Shown here in pieces: positions 32,401 to 49,575 of a stretch of 64,000 nucleotides of DNA. Source of the DNA: Glandiceps talaboti (taxonomy: Eukaryota; Hemichordata; Enteropneusta; Spengelidae). The notes under the pieces are model-generated. The model did not search any database and had not been told where the DNA came from. It saw only the letters and a list, made by a program, of their open reading frames with translations. How positions within the stretch are numbered: the stretch's first letter is position 1; each line of letters opens with the position of its first letter. Location of the stretch: the NCBI RefSeq assembly GCF_964340395.1, contig NC_135562.1, positions 19,137,626-19,201,625 of the forward strand. Reading direction: 5' to 3'. The translations under genes were made by a program, and so were the position numbers.

Positions 32401-33504
32401 TACTTGCAAAAAGTATTTACAAGCATTTCCATGTAGGTCAATGAAATATCACCTATGTGGGTTATACTTCAATAGTCGGTCAAACAGCGTAAAGGTCTAC
32501 ATTCTACAATGACAGACATGATTGTTCAACTCGGTAAGATGAATTCACGGTGTATATTTGGTTACGTCGCCTTTGAATTGATGATGACGACTCGTCCGAC
32601 CTAGACTGTTCTGGTCCAGTTTCAAGTGAAAGTCAGAATTATCACGGTGCCATTGATTATACTAACTGTGATGAAACTCGCCCACTCTAGTCTCTATGAC
32701 TTCATTAGCCCCAAAATGCAAGAACTTAATAATGGTATTGTAAATCGAAGTTCATGCATGCTCTGACTGTCGCCTGTTTTTTGTTTTCTTACATTTTATA
32801 CAATTTTGAATTGTTAGCTTTGTATTTCCTGCATTAATGTTGAAAACTGGTCTTTTTACTGTGCGTCTTCAATGCGCAGGTAAAATAGTGTGTTAATCTA
32901 GCATCGTGAGTACGCGCTCGCTTATGGTTTCGCATACCTTGGACTGCCTGTCATTCAGTATTGTTTTAGCCTATTTATTTCTAAAGAAAAATGGTCTGTA
33001 AAGGGACTGCTTTAGTTGTCACAGTGCCTTTGTGGATTTATAAATCGATTTATGACAAGTGAGTCTACCTATTTTTTTTCCGACCCACTCAGTCAAGGAG
33101 TGCGATACACCAATCACCGTGTATTTAGCTTTGTATACAGTGTATGGATAATAGCAAGTTTTGGGACTGAAAAATCATAAATTGTTTGTTAGACTTATTT
33201 TTTATTCAATGTAATCTGGGTTGATTGGGAATTTTCAGATATCAGGATTTAAACCTCGGATTTCAACTCAGAAAGGCTATATTTTTTGCCTCAGTCTGAA
33301 TTATATTAGTAGAACTCTCACCAACGTTCCCAATGTGAAGTGATCTGAAAGTTGGTGAGAGGTCCTCACGTTGGATTGCAGCACTGCATGTTCTTGCCGA
33401 GAAGATAAAGAGGTGTAGTAATTATGGTTTAAAACTGACTTTTACAAACGCCAGTCGTGTAGGGTCTATGATTTTTTATGTTGTGGATGAATGCGGCACT
33501 TTGA
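32401..33504. other. No gene seen; hairpin at 33315-33361
   Basis: Noncoding as far as I can see. At 33315-33361 CTCTCACCAAC and GTTGGTGAGAG form 11-bp inverted arms, without a target duplication. Confidence 0.5.
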
Positions 33505-33511
33505 TCTGAAC

Positions 33512-33694
33512 CTCAGACCACTATAATAGGAACAGACTAGAATCGCTTTTTGTTTTAGGTGTAAATGGGGCTCTAAACCCATCTTCTCTGTCGTGCATGG
33601 TTACCCTTCAAACCTGCTTCAAGCCGAACGTTGTGCAAAACGATACTTCGTGTCTTTACGGGTTTTTTTTGCAATTGTGTTTTAGTGGCCTGAG
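33512..33694. mobile_element. MITE-like element of the CTCAGACCACT family, 183 bp
   Basis: Ends CTCAGACCACTA and TAGTGGCCTGAG are inverted repeats with one mismatch. TCTGAAC is duplicated exactly on both sides (33505-33511 and 33695-33701). No coding capacity, hence non-autonomous. Confidence 0.75.
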
Positions 33695-33701
33695 TCTGAA
33701 C

Positions 33702-36362
33702 AAGTGTTCATACAGTACAGCAAAGTCCCACCAACAAAATCCATAGCAATAGATGCAGGAAAACCTCAGTATGGGCGACGGTGAAATCATGGTGTTAATT
33801 CTAAAACTTTTGAAAGCAAGAACATATGTTTGTGCAACTTTTGTATTAAAAGCATACCATTCCAATTCAAGGACAACGATTTTGTTCAGAAATGGTGGTA
33901 GGACTATAATCCTTCCTACCTCCTTCCTTCCTACCTCCATAGTTCAAAACCGCTGATCGTAACTGCATGGTACAGCGCATCTACATTTATTTCTGAGTTC
34001 CGGAGGGCATTATTTGATAAGTACCCCATTCGTCCCTGTATTAGATCTTGTATAGTCATAACATTACAAAGATATGTGATTGTTGTGATCATTTCATTTG
34101 CTCATTATGTATTCAAGTGTAGTCAAATTTTCTTAGGTGTATGAGCAACTTTACTTCACCAATAAATTCTACTTTCTCACGAGTATTGTAAAATAACATG
34201 GCTATAATATGATACTACACAGCACGTTTTAGACGTATTTGCATATCAATGTCATCTTCAAATTTTCTTGAAGAATTCTTCATCCAGATACTCTAACATA
34301 CCTGCACACCAAATGTCAGCCCATTCAATCGATTAGTTTTGCGGCTGTCATTCATTTTTACTTTGAATTCTTTTATTTACAAAACAAATGACAGTTTTTG
34401 ACCCCAAAAATGACCAAAAACAGAAAATTGAAAATATCTTGCTGTCATAAACAAATATGAATAGACTTCTCGATAAAATTCCATTTACTCATTGGGAACA
34501 TCGAACGTACAATGTCAAAAAGTCGCACTGGCGCAAAGTATCATGGGAAAACTTTCTTTGGCACACCTCACTTAGGAAATATAGCCGCAACAAAAAAGTT
34601 AATACTGGGATCATGTCTTTTTAAATTTAGCCTTTACCTTATAGAATAGAAGTATCAAAAGTGTATGCACTAACAAGTATCTGTGGTTTGTGCAAACATG
34701 CCAAATCGCTGATGATTGTTAAACAACAAAACTTTGCATACCATTGTCATTAATAATTCTACGTTTTACTTCTGAATCAGTTCTAAACACTTACGATTGA
34801 AATGATCGTCAACGATACGCTGATTTGTAGTTGAGGGTAATTAAAAATATTTTACAATGACGATTTCGACCATTAGCCGATGGAGGTGACCCCAACCAAA
34901 CCTGTCACAAGATGTAAACTTGCACACTTTTTGTGTGTCAATATGTCTGTTCTGGTCAGTCTGTTTTGGGAATTTATGGTACACTCACTGTCGCAGTTTT
35001 CAGCCAGGGTCACGTTATTCGACGATTACTATTTGGATAAACACTGCAAAAAAGTAACACCCGTCATTGTTGCTTAGACATTTTCCTAGGGTCTTTTTCA
35101 ACATGATTTATAGTAAGAAGTAACTTTGTTGATGGTGTAGTCACTGAATTTATAACCCTACATCGATGACTTAGTAATTGAACACGCAAATGAATTATCA
35201 TGAACACTGATCTACAGCCGATCCGACCCTGGGATTCGATCACAATTCATGGCGTCGCTTGCCAGTCTATGTCTATGTCTTGGTCACGCAAACGTGAACA
35301 CTCTGATATCTGAAACACTTCTTTGCTCCAGATACGCACCTTTTTTTTCATGGAAAATGTCATATAGTTTGAAGTAAGCTGGGAGAAAATATTAATGAGA
35401 TATTTGTAGATTTAAATAAGAGTGAAATGATAGTCAAGTGATTTTGAACCATCTCCGTGTATTTTGCTTTAGCGAAAACACTGACAACTACTAGTATGTG
35501 ATCGCCCGGTCGTCAAATTGCAAAGAACAATGAAGAACAGCTGAACACCTTCCTGTGGTCATCTGTTCCTTTCCGTACCGACTCTCAATTGTTTTGCTGC
35601 GTTTACTTGTATATCTTTAATAACAATAGTTTTTTAACTAACACCAATGTTCTTCCACTTTCTTTGCTTTCAAAATCAGTCACTTACTGTTGTAGCCAGT
35701 CAAAGACAGCCATCCTCAACTGGAAACACACCATGACAACAAAGATATACCAGAAAGTCATGACGTTTTGAATCATATCATTCGGCCCCCAACCCTGTTT
35801 TTGACAATTAAAAAATGCTCTACTACCCATCACAGCCAGTATCAATCAGACTTTTTCCATATATTATATTCCACCCTAACTTAACCCATATGACCGCCCC
35901 ATTTATAACTCGTATGTCCGGACATGAACATGATTGGCTTTTCGCTGACCAAGGGGTATGAGACCATATGTGGAAGTGGGGGATAAGCTTATCAAATATG
36001 ACCGTAGTTCCATGTAAATTAAAACTTATAGTTATGCTTATAGTCGTTACGTTTTCAGTTTATTGTGGTACCCGCTTGATGCTTTCTCTGAAGATGCCGA
36101 CGGGATCAGTCTAAAATTCAGTTCTGGTGTATAAACTACAATGTATCACACATATCATGACTCTCACTATCCAATCCATCGGCTATACACTGGAGAACAC
36201 AAGGACTATACTGACTGTTTTCTATCCAGCACGAAATAAATTGAGAATACGTGGAACTTATATGTACATGAACAGTAGCTCCGACAACTCTGACAAGTCT
36301 CTATATACCCCACCAGGCCTCTTTGCTGGAGTTCGCGGAGCGTGTGTTGTCAGTGCTAATCT
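33702..36362. other. Noncoding region, nothing recognised
   Basis: About 2.7 kb with only short open frames on both strands and no recognisable domains, tandem repeats or RNA genes. Confidence 0.5.
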
Positions 36363-36505
36363 CGTCTAGTTCCTATCACCGTGTTCCTAAACAGTATCGT
36401 TACCATTTACACCTCCACTCACTAAACTTGGTTTAGTCATAGAAAATAGAGAGGACCCTCTCTATTGTCTATGGTTTAGTTAGATACCAATTGGCATCTG
36501 GACTA
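36363..36505 (+). repeat. Short copy of a repeat also at 43395-43775
   Basis: Shares GTCTAGTTCCTAT and CATTTA-ACCTCCACTCA at one end and GGTTTAGTTAGA-ACCA and TTGGCATC at the other with 43395-43775, but lacks about 240 bp of the middle. The palindromic mini-insertion 36438-36473 lies inside it. Confidence 0.55.
36438..36473. mobile_element. Palindromic mini-insertion, CATAGAC family
   Basis: 36-bp near-perfect palindrome starting CATAGAAAATAGAGAGG and ending TATTGTCTATG, flanked by GTTTAGT on both sides (36431-36437 and 36474-36480). Confidence 0.75.
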
Positions 36506-39500
36506 GAGCTAATCACGAGTCCATCACAACGTGCATGCATCATTTTCTGATGTCCGCATTTGATTTGGACATTGAAGTAAATGATTTTACATTTCTGAGT
36601 CTCATTCGGTATTTTTCCACTGTTCTATATGTGGTAGCTACTACTTTTGGCACAATAAAAAAAAAGATGTTACGAAGACGAAAAAAAATATAATCGAGAT
36701 GCACGATAAACATTTTTGGAAAAAAAGTCACATAAATGACTGCAGTATCCATATTTTTAATTGGCATGATTGAAGACTTTAAAAAATGAATGATGATAAA
36801 AGTGAGATTTTGCCTCAGTGATGGTTTTTCTATACAAGCGATAACATCACGATACCGGGTACTTCACAAACATTATCTCACTGACTTCAAAACCATAGTG
36901 ACTAAATCGTTTCGTACAATTAGACGGCATGATGTTTTTTACGTCTCGCACAAGCATATACAATGGTACACTTTACCAAATTGTAATAGACCATGTAAAT
37001 ATTACATTGACCGATGCAGATCTTGCTCGCGCAGGTTGGGTAGATTTATATGCTACGTTATGCCTTAGGCCTAAAAAATAACTGTTTGGTTTCTGTTACC
37101 CGACCCACCTAGTTTTTCACTGCCGACCCTTAACTTTTTTTTTACGTGTTCTTGAAAAACTAACAAAATCGCAACAATTGTGAAGTCTCACGAGACATAG
37201 TGGATGCAGAAACTGACATCAACTTAAAAAGACAATATAAAACTGTTCCTCCAATCTGTAATGGTTGTACATCTAATGGAAAGAAGCCAATAACACAGAG
37301 ATCATTTGGAAAAAATGGAAAACCAGAATTAGACACTCGCACATGAATAAAAATAAATCTACCTACCCCACCTATTTATTTATTTTGCCTAATCGGAACA
37401 ACACAATTTTTTTAATAGGCCTATTTCCTAACTCAAGCTTAAATTATTGGACCCTTGTGAACCAAAAATGTGCGAAAATACAACGCCAAAATAGTAACGC
37501 TTTGCACGGTTTTCACACTGAGCAATACGATTAGATCATAGACAGTGAAGTTCTCCAGTGTCTCTGGTTAGACCGACAACAATGAAACCGTTAGCGGGAT
37601 CTCAGAGTCATACTCATTCACATACAATTTTTTATGGCTGTTCACGTTGGTTAGCAACATCTCTGTCTTTGAGTTTGAATGAAATCGCTGCCATTCCCTA
37701 CAGGAAACTGTTCTATGGAATTACATGCCAGGAGCGCTTTCAATATCATAGAATGTTTTGTTGATCTTTTTTTTTTCTTTTTTTCTTTTTTTTTCTTCTT
37801 TTTTTTTGGGGGGGGTCGACAACTTTTACCAAGACAACCATTATATTAATCATTATAGTAACTACCTAGCATGGCTAATAGCCATACTGAGGTAGAACTG
37901 TAGATTGCTAAAATGTTATGGGTTGCTGGTTGTACACAACCTCAGCATATGCCACTTGACTTTCAGGCATTAATAGGTGGCAGAAATAGTCCGCACCAGG
38001 GCCGCTCTGTAGTCCGCATAAAAGGGTGACTAAGCCCAGACAATATTGTCCAGACCAGATTTGGAGGTGTGAACGCATTTAAAGCTGACTCGGTTCTAAA
38101 TCTTGGTGCATATTCATGAGGTCGACACCTAGAAAATGAACCATGTGTACATTTCTTTTGTCTTTTGTTAGTTAATTTATGCGGGTAAACTGTGTCTTCA
38201 CTAACATTTTCCACTAAAAGTTTCAAAATTGTCTTGTTTTTTGAAGGACTACTATAATAATATTTCACCGCCCTTGCTTTATTGTCATATCAGGAAAGTC
38301 AAGAACTTGACAAAAGCTATTCAAAACAAAGTAATCAAAGTTGTAAAACCAAAATGGTGCCGTGGAGAGTTGTGTCTGGTCATGTTCTGATCATGGAAGT
38401 ATAACCCACGGTCTGATCTAGTAGCAGTATATCAACGACGAATCTACATTACAAACAAACAAACAAACAAACAAACAACACACACACACACACGGTGATA
38501 TTAAAAAGCACGCAACACAAAGGTTGGTTCACATCCCTCGCATCAGTACCGGTACCCATTCTACTGAGTTATAAATATAAATCACATTCTCAGCTACAAC
38601 ATTGAACTTGTATGATACAAAAATCTTCAGAATGTGCGGGCCATATTTTCACTACCGGCATTGGCAGTCACCATCACTGCCTTTAAAAAAAATTAATACA
38701 GATAAATGGAAGCAAAAACAATCCTCTTGACGGTAGTTTAGTAGTCAGTTATGAATTATGTAACGTTAAATAACGCTATTCAAATATTTCCCTCTATGCC
38801 TCCCATATACCGATAGTAAATCTTCAAACATCCATACAGACATGCGGACTTTGCTCCCTACTAGATACATCCATGTTTTACGTTACTTTCGTATTGCAAA
38901 TTTAGCTGATGATGTCATGTCAAAGCCACGTGGTCTAAAAACCTGAATCTCCGTACATACATTTCGATATGAAATTATTTATCCGTGATGTTTAGAATTT
39001 TGGTCGGTCAATATAGTTTCAATGACCAAGTGTGACCCCCACTGATGTCTAAAGTACTAATATCAGTACCTGACCGGCCATGGCCATGGCCTTGTTTTTG
39101 TTTTTGATTTTCTTCAATATTCAAATCTACGTAATGTCTGGTTTGTTAGGCCATAAATTCCAAGCATATTTACCATGATATCACAAATATAGACCAGTTA
39201 CAGAAAGTAATAAGTGTCAGCAAAATACTGTAATATCGACACTGTTTCACGGATTTTAGGGACGCTGGTGCTTGGATTATTTTACGGTTGACATTACCTA
39301 GCCAGTAATATAAGGAGTAGTACATGGGTATTTTATCCCTGGACTCTCTGTCTGTTTATATCGAAATGGAATAAGCTGAAACAGTTCTTCTTTGAGCAGG
39401 AAATATGTTGTGATTATGGATATTATATATATACATGTATATAATTGCCAACACATCGGCAACGAGAGTAATGACATTGACTATACGTAATATGTAATGA

Positions 39501-40245
39501 TGTAGTGTAAAATTGGAATACGGTCGTCAGGAACTAGATTAGGGTAGGGGGAGGCTCAGGAGAAAAATTGTTGTCACGGGAAAAAAACGAATTGGGACGT
39601 GCGTGAAAATTCGGATTGTCTGAAAGGGGCCCGGAGTCACGTACAAATATTTTGCTCATGAGTTGAACCAAATTTAACACCAGGAGCAGACGTTTAACAA
39701 GCGTATTTTTAAAAGGGTGACTGGCAGAGTATGTGTGTCTCTTGAAGGGTAGACAATATACTCGCGATAGACTATGGGTTTCAGGCCACTGTGTCAGACG
39801 TGGTCTTGGAGGAGTCAGTACAATTCCTCCAAGAGTGGTAAGAGGCCAAGCCTGAAATAGACGGGTTTGCAAGTAGAAGTTTACATGCCTTGTCTGTGGT
39901 TTACATTGTGCACGCAAAACATCCCAAAAAACCGGCCATAACTAAAGCGGCATATCAGTAAATATGAAAAACGTGATCTTGGTAATTTGGATACCAGTTC
40001 TGAAAATATTCTCCGGGAAAATAGGTTAAAATGAACATCAAGATAGCTGCCTATTTCCCATTGTTTATAAATCGTCAAGAGGTTAAGCTATCCACTCAGA
40101 TGAACCACTCTTTGTCACTTTATAATCTGGCATTATACATGGGATAATTTCCAAAATGTACATGTTTTATCGTTTCATTTTGGACTTTATAGAAGTTGAT
40201 GACTAAAATTACCTTACCCTCGATGAAAGTTATGAATGCGACTAG
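36506..40245. other. Noncoding region with low-complexity tracts
   Basis: No gene recognised. Contains a T/C-rich tract with a G-run (37766-37816) and a CAAA/CA microsatellite (38450-38493). A degenerate CATAGAC palindrome is possible at 37533-37562. Confidence 0.5.
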
Positions 40246-40252
40246 GTTTTAC

Positions 40253-40276
40253 CATAGACAGGGTGGAGGGTCTATG
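40253..40276. mobile_element. Palindromic mini-insertion, CATAGAC family
   Basis: 24-bp insertion with CATAGAC and GTCTATG ends, flanked by an exact GTTTTAC duplication (40246-40252 and 40277-40283). Confidence 0.75.
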
Positions 40277-40283
40277 GTTTTAC

Positions 40284-42164
<1,881 letters not shown>

Positions 42165-42432
42165 GATCTAACCCGATGTTATCTATTTCCTTTCCAAAAT
42201 CGTGAATATCAAAGCGACAGTACATTACAACTTCGCCTCGCCACCACCCTGTGTTGCTTGGCAAGGTGGTAAATAAAACAAGTTTGCCTTTGGGATTATA
42301 TTAACTGGGATTGTCGACACTGAATAATCCGGTCAATCATGGCACTGCGCTCATTGTATGTCACGGCGTACAAGTATAAACGACGTTCATACTTCCATGA
42401 CCATAGTTTCTGCGACCTGTCATTTGTTTGAC

Positions 42433-42464
42433 CATAGACACTCCACCTTTGTGGAGGGTCCATG
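42433..42464. mobile_element. Palindromic mini-insertion, CATAGAC family
   Basis: 32-bp element: CATAGACACTCCACC, short loop, then GTGGAGGGTCCATG. Flanks are GTTTGAC and GTTTGAT, six of seven bases alike. Confidence 0.65.
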
Positions 42465-42984
<520 letters not shown>

Positions 42985-43394
42985 AGGTAAGTCATAAACT
43001 GAAGGAAAAGTGCTCAATACTGAGAAGTAGAGCTGTATTTACACAAAGTACACAAGTTATGGTACGGAGGCCGTTACGATCTTCAGACGACTAAATAACG
43101 GAAATTCAAGTGATAGAATTCGATGCGCGTTGTTGAGTGACATGGTGGAATGATAGAATGTATTTGTTTTCGTGGACGATTTAGTGGACGATCTAGTGGA
43201 ATTAATCTCTAAAAAAAAAACATGAATCATGGTCTGAGTACTTCACAAATGTATTCAATGCTCAAGTCCAAAGTGATGAAAGTTTCTCGATTTTCATGAT
43301 CTTATCAGATCCACCTTGATAGACATAAATTCAGGCATTAATGGTGAGATTAATATCCGACTGTAGTCTTTTGGACAAGGTAATTACTTTGATA

Positions 43395-43775
43395 GTCTAG
43401 TTCCTATACTGTATCATTACCATTTATACCTCCACTCAAAGTATAGTCAGAGTCGTTACTCTAGAAGTCTTGAAATGCATGAGATGCAATTTAAAATTCA
43501 TTTACAGCCACCCACACAGTCATTAACATCATGTCTTTGTTAATAAATCACAAAACTCTAACCAATAACACAGTCCCTCATAAAGTTAGTGTTTATTGGG
43601 ACAGTAATGTTCAAATGTGGTATATTTGTCAGCCCATGATGCTACTTATATACTGTTTACATCACCAAAACATTGAGGTTTCACTGATAGGGTGAACAAC
43701 TTTTTGTGCTATTTGAGGGGCTTTTGGCTAGACGTGGTTTAGTTAGAAACCATATTGGCATCCAGACTATTACTT
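43395..43775 (+). repeat. Longer copy of the 36363-36505 repeat
   Basis: Both ends match 36363-36505; the middle of about 240 bp is absent from the other copy. Confidence 0.5.
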
Positions 43776-43959
43776 TGAAGGAGATCATTGAAGAACAATA
43801 AAAATAAAACTCAAGGTGTGGATATGGGATCAGTGTGGCATTCTACATAGACATTCTCCAACAATTCTTGTAGACATGTTATGTAACCATTTTTTCTTCA
43901 CGAAAGGCATGTTCCCACAGGAATCAATGGGGTAGGGGTTTCTAACATTGTCTTTTGAA

Positions 43960-44400
43960 AGTAAATTACATGTATGTCAAAACTAAAATTATTGTATTTA
44001 CTAAGAGATGAAATTCTTAAGAAAATTGAAAAGTGGTTATTGGTGGTCATAAACTCGACGTTGTTCGCTTTTTATGAATATCTAGGCGTGATTATGTCAA
44101 GCAGTGGTCTATGGTATTTAGCGCTTGCAGCTCAAGCGAGTAAAGCAATGATTGCGGTCATGAGTCAACTTGCAAAACTTGGGGACCTCCTAGTCAAAAC
44201 TAAATTTAAAAGTTTTTGACTGTAAACTATTACCGATATTAAATTATACAGTGGAGATTTTGGGTTTTAATAGGTCTACTGAAACTGAACGTGTTCAAAG
44301 TAAATTTCAGTGTTATATTTTGAGTCGTATATAAACATATATGTAGTCTTTGAGTATGGGAGCTACAAAAATGCTTGACAAGTGTTCATTACGGGAAGTA
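43960..44400 (+). pseudogene. Non-LTR retrotransposon RT C-terminal relic (L1/RTE-like)
   Basis: Over two frames it encodes the region after the reverse transcriptase palm: YEYLGVIMSSSGLW, QASKAMIAVMSQLAKLGDL (the KA-L---L--L--L helix), then a frame change and LLPILNYTVEILGFNR followed by RVQSKF. The YLGV, LPIL-Y-(S/V)E-WG and V-SKF pattern is typical of L1/RTE-type LINEs. There is no palm domain, and stops are present. Confidence 0.7.
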
Positions 44401-44508
44401 GGCTGAAATGTTTTGAGATTGCTGAACGAGAGCTGCAAAACTTTAACCTCAGACCACTTCTCCTCAGCCCTGGTTCAAGTTCTTAGGTCATAGTGGTGTA
44501 AACTACAT

Positions 44509-44534
44509 CTCAGACCACAATGTAGTGACCTGAG
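44509..44534. mobile_element. Palindromic mini-insertion, CTCAGACCACT family
   Basis: 26-bp palindrome with ends CTCAGACCAC and GTGACCTGAG, flanked by an exact ACTACAT duplication (44502-44508 and 44535-44541). Confidence 0.75.
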
Positions 44535-44615
44535 ACTACATGTACATGTAGGCCCTACCTACTGGTATATTATGTAACTGCACTTGACGCCAGTGTGATT
44601 TCTAACTAAACTGTG

Positions 44616-45457
44616 TTATTGAAAGAACCGATGTGACGTCATCTGTTTTCTTTGTACCTGACACAATCCTAGCTGCTGTATTTTGGGCATGTTCAAGAGG
44701 GACAATGTTTTTAGCTGGCAGCCCATACAGAAGGGCCATTCAGTAGTCAGGTATCGATGATATAAGTGCATGACCAAGGTTCTGACAAACTCCGTTTGTA
44801 AGATACTGGCGTATGCGACCATAGACAGTGGAGGGGCCCCCTCCACTGTCAATGATGCGACCTATTGTTCGGGGGTGAAAAAGAACTGATCTACATGTCA
44901 ACGAGATGTGCTTCTTGAGGTTATAACGGTCATCAATTGTTACACAAATGGTACATGCTGAATCCACTAACTGCACAGAAGACGATCCCATGTTGATGTG
45001 GTTCATGAGACGAGGAAGCCTGTTGAACTGAGACGTGATAAGGAGGACCTCGGTTTTGCCATCATTAAACTAGCTTATTTTGGGTCGTTTAATATCATGT
45101 GCAACAGTTTCCATCTTAGTTACTGTAGTTGACGTATGTGATTGGGGAAATATATTGGTAAATCTGGTTGTCGTCTGCATGTTGTTGCATATTGAGATTT
45201 TGATGTCGGATTAGCTTTCCAAGTGGTGATGTGTATAGACAGCATACGCGTGTAAGAGTGGACCAAGCACAGGGTTTTGTGACACTCCACACTGCAAATG
45301 TTTGGTTTCTGATATGCCTTGTACAGAAATGGACTGTTGTATATCTTTGAGGTATAAAGACTCTAGTCGAATGCCTGTAATACCGAGCTCGGAATAAACT
45401 TGAAATTATGCTGGAGTCAGAATTTACCGGGGGGGCATGAACAAAATTGAGGTTCAA
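44616..45457 (-). pseudogene. Non-LTR retrotransposon RT relic (CR1/L2-like)
   Basis: Decayed LINE read over several frames. QHADDNQIYQYIS holds the catalytic YADD position (Y changed to H). Downstream are CVTIDDRYNLKKHISLTCRS (the NLGV-D--L---HI motif) and LGHALISSIPDY (the L-HALI-S-LDYCN motif). GVPQG has decayed. The CATAGAC mini-insertion at 44820-44854 interrupts it. Confidence 0.85.
44820..44854. mobile_element. Palindromic mini-insertion inside a LINE relic, CATAGAC family
   Basis: 35-bp palindrome CATAGACAGTGGAGGGG ... CCCCTCCACTGTC-ATG, flanked by exact ATGCGAC duplications (44813-44819 and 44855-44861). The insertion plus duplication adds 42 bp and repeats the encoded GRI tripeptide of the host LINE, so the empty-site state can be inferred. 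Confidence 0.8.
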
Positions 45458-45584
45458 AGGGAGGGGGGCATGACAATTGTGATGGTCTGAAAGGGCCCCC
45501 GAATATTCTGCTCATGATTTGAACCAAAATTAAACCTCAGGAGCAGTTGTTTACCAAGTAAATTTACATTTGTATAAGTGTATG

Positions 45585-45585
<1 letters not shown>

Positions 45586-45656
<71 letters not shown>
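45586..45656. repeat. CT microsatellite
   Basis: Uninterrupted CT dinucleotides; the serine/leucine frame is an artefact. Confidence 0.95.
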
Positions 45657-47863
<2,207 letters not shown>

Positions 47864-47872
47864 TGCTCCTTA

Positions 47873-48026
47873 TAGTCTCGCTGCCAGACTCGAGACTATC
47901 GTCCCTAATCTGTTTACCGAGCGGCGCAGCCGCGAGAAGAGCGGGACCAGTCCCCCTCTATTCTCGCGGCTGCGCCGCTCGGTAAACAGATTAGGGACGA
48001 TAGTCTCGAGTCTGGCAGCGAGACTA
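47873..48026. mobile_element. 154-bp foldback MITE with 9-bp target duplication
   Basis: Two perfect 66-bp inverted arms (47873-47938 and 47961-48026) enclose a 22-bp loop. TGCTCCTTA is duplicated on both sides (47864-47872 and 48027-48035). The outer 26 bp of each arm is itself a small palindrome, TAGTCTCG ... CGAGACTA. A 9-bp duplication fits Mutator-like transposases by family knowledge. Perfect arms suggest recent insertion or arm homogenisation. Confidence 0.9.
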
Positions 48027-48035
48027 TGCTCCTTA

Positions 48036-49041
48036 CAGCAGTTTGTTTTTCCCGCATATGCATACATTACCCATAATCCTTTTAAGTATTCTGCAGATAT
48101 CTGTGCAATGTGCACTCATGACTCATGAAAATCTGGAATGCACTGATCGAAGCCAATTGTACAGTTATACTATAAAAACAGGAGTTATGAGTATAATTGA
48201 AATAAAACAAGAGAATAAGAGATGAGGGCCCCCAGAATCGTCACGTAGAGTGATATAACAGTTACATGGATGCCGGGCATGTACCCATAGGTACGGGCCG
48301 GGGGGGGGGGGGTTCTGCATGCCGAACGTCATTAAGTATTTCCTTTACTTTGGTGCTCATGATCGTAATTTGGATGATGCCCAAGATATTTGAGGCGTGA
48401 ATACCTGTTGTTCTTCTAAAGGCTTGTTTATTACTGTGAAGATCACACCCTAACACTTAATTGTTCTATAAACGACACATGGACAAGAATACTATTCCCA
48501 TAGAGGTTAGTCTAGTTAATTCCTGATGGACCGTATTTCGTTCAGCGTTACGTTGTACATAACACGGTCAGTCAGAAACTATAGACGACATGGACGACAT
48601 GGATGCCATATAATATTCCCAATAGTCACTCAATTTTACTTAGCTAGAAATAATGTCCACAGACTCAAATCTGTCAGCACGTCTCTACTGTGAGTTTGTT
48701 GACGCTATTGGCCGGTCAGGTTTGTTAAGAAGCTCCATACACTAGCAATATTTGTGGCCCAATTTTAAACTATTATTGGAAACGATTGTCATGTCATCTA
48801 AATCTGTATTACTATGCATCAAACGCGTAGAAATGTGAAACACGTTTAGTGGTGGCGGTATGTAGTGCATAATGAAAAGGCGTACTACGAACATTTATTT
48901 CAAAATGAGCCCTGTGATATTACAATCTACGTACGTCCTAACCATGTAGTTCATATCATAAGCCTGCTTATATACATACATATGTATCGAATACACTAGC
49001 TACACGTATAGCGTTTATGTACGTATTGATTGCAAGCACGG
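48036..49041. other. Noncoding, nothing recognised
   Basis: Includes a G-run at 48300-48312. No gene supported. Confidence 0.45.
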
Positions 49042-49299
49042 TAGATTTGAATATTCATTTGTTTACTGCCCGGTTATGGGGGTGAACTCATGAATATATT
49101 CTGAACTAAATGCAAATGTATTCAAATCACTTCCGACTCGCAATCTGAACTATTTTTCAGATCGAGTATAATCCGATTAGACAGGCGCTAATGGGAAAGT
49201 ACAGAAACGTCCACCTCATCAGCATAAAAGTACAGAATTGAACTCAATCTGAACTATAGTACGGAAAGTGTCGTAAACTGTACTATTTTTTCTACTAGT
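49042..49299 (-). repeat. 258-bp interspersed repeat, copy 2 (inverted)
   Basis: Reverse-complement partner of 31840-32097, same length, nearly identical. Confidence 0.8.
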
Positions 49300-49310
49300 G
49301 TTCTAAGGCA

Positions 49311-49530
49311 CTACAATGTGACATTAGTGTCAGACAGTGCTATTTTAATTCTAAGTTAATAGAGTGTGACATCAGTGGTAGACAGTCATATTCTAAGTCA
49401 ATACAATGTGACATCTGTGGCAGACAATGCTATTGTAATTCTAAACTAATAGAGAGTAGCAAACGGATATATGGTTAGTCAATACAGTAGTAGACAGTAC
49501 TATTCCAAGTCAATACAATATGACATGAGT
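49311..49530. repeat. Minisatellite of about 42-49 bp, four to five units
   Basis: Units contain TGTGACAT-AGTGG-AGACAGT and a TTCTAAGT-AATA block. A related unit lies beside the other 258-bp copy at 31770-31830. Confidence 0.65.
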
Positions 49531-49575
49531 TACAGATTTTAGAAAATATAGAAAAATGGCAATGAGTTCACTTAC

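Noticed and set aside
33315-33361. 11-bp inverted arms CTCTCACCAAC / GTTGGTGAGAG
   Set aside because: No flanking duplication and no second copy in the window; a simple hairpin.
37533-37562. Degenerate CATAGACAGTG ... GTGTCTCTG palindrome
   Set aside because: Flanks match only loosely (ATTAGA and GTTAGA); too decayed to count as a family member.
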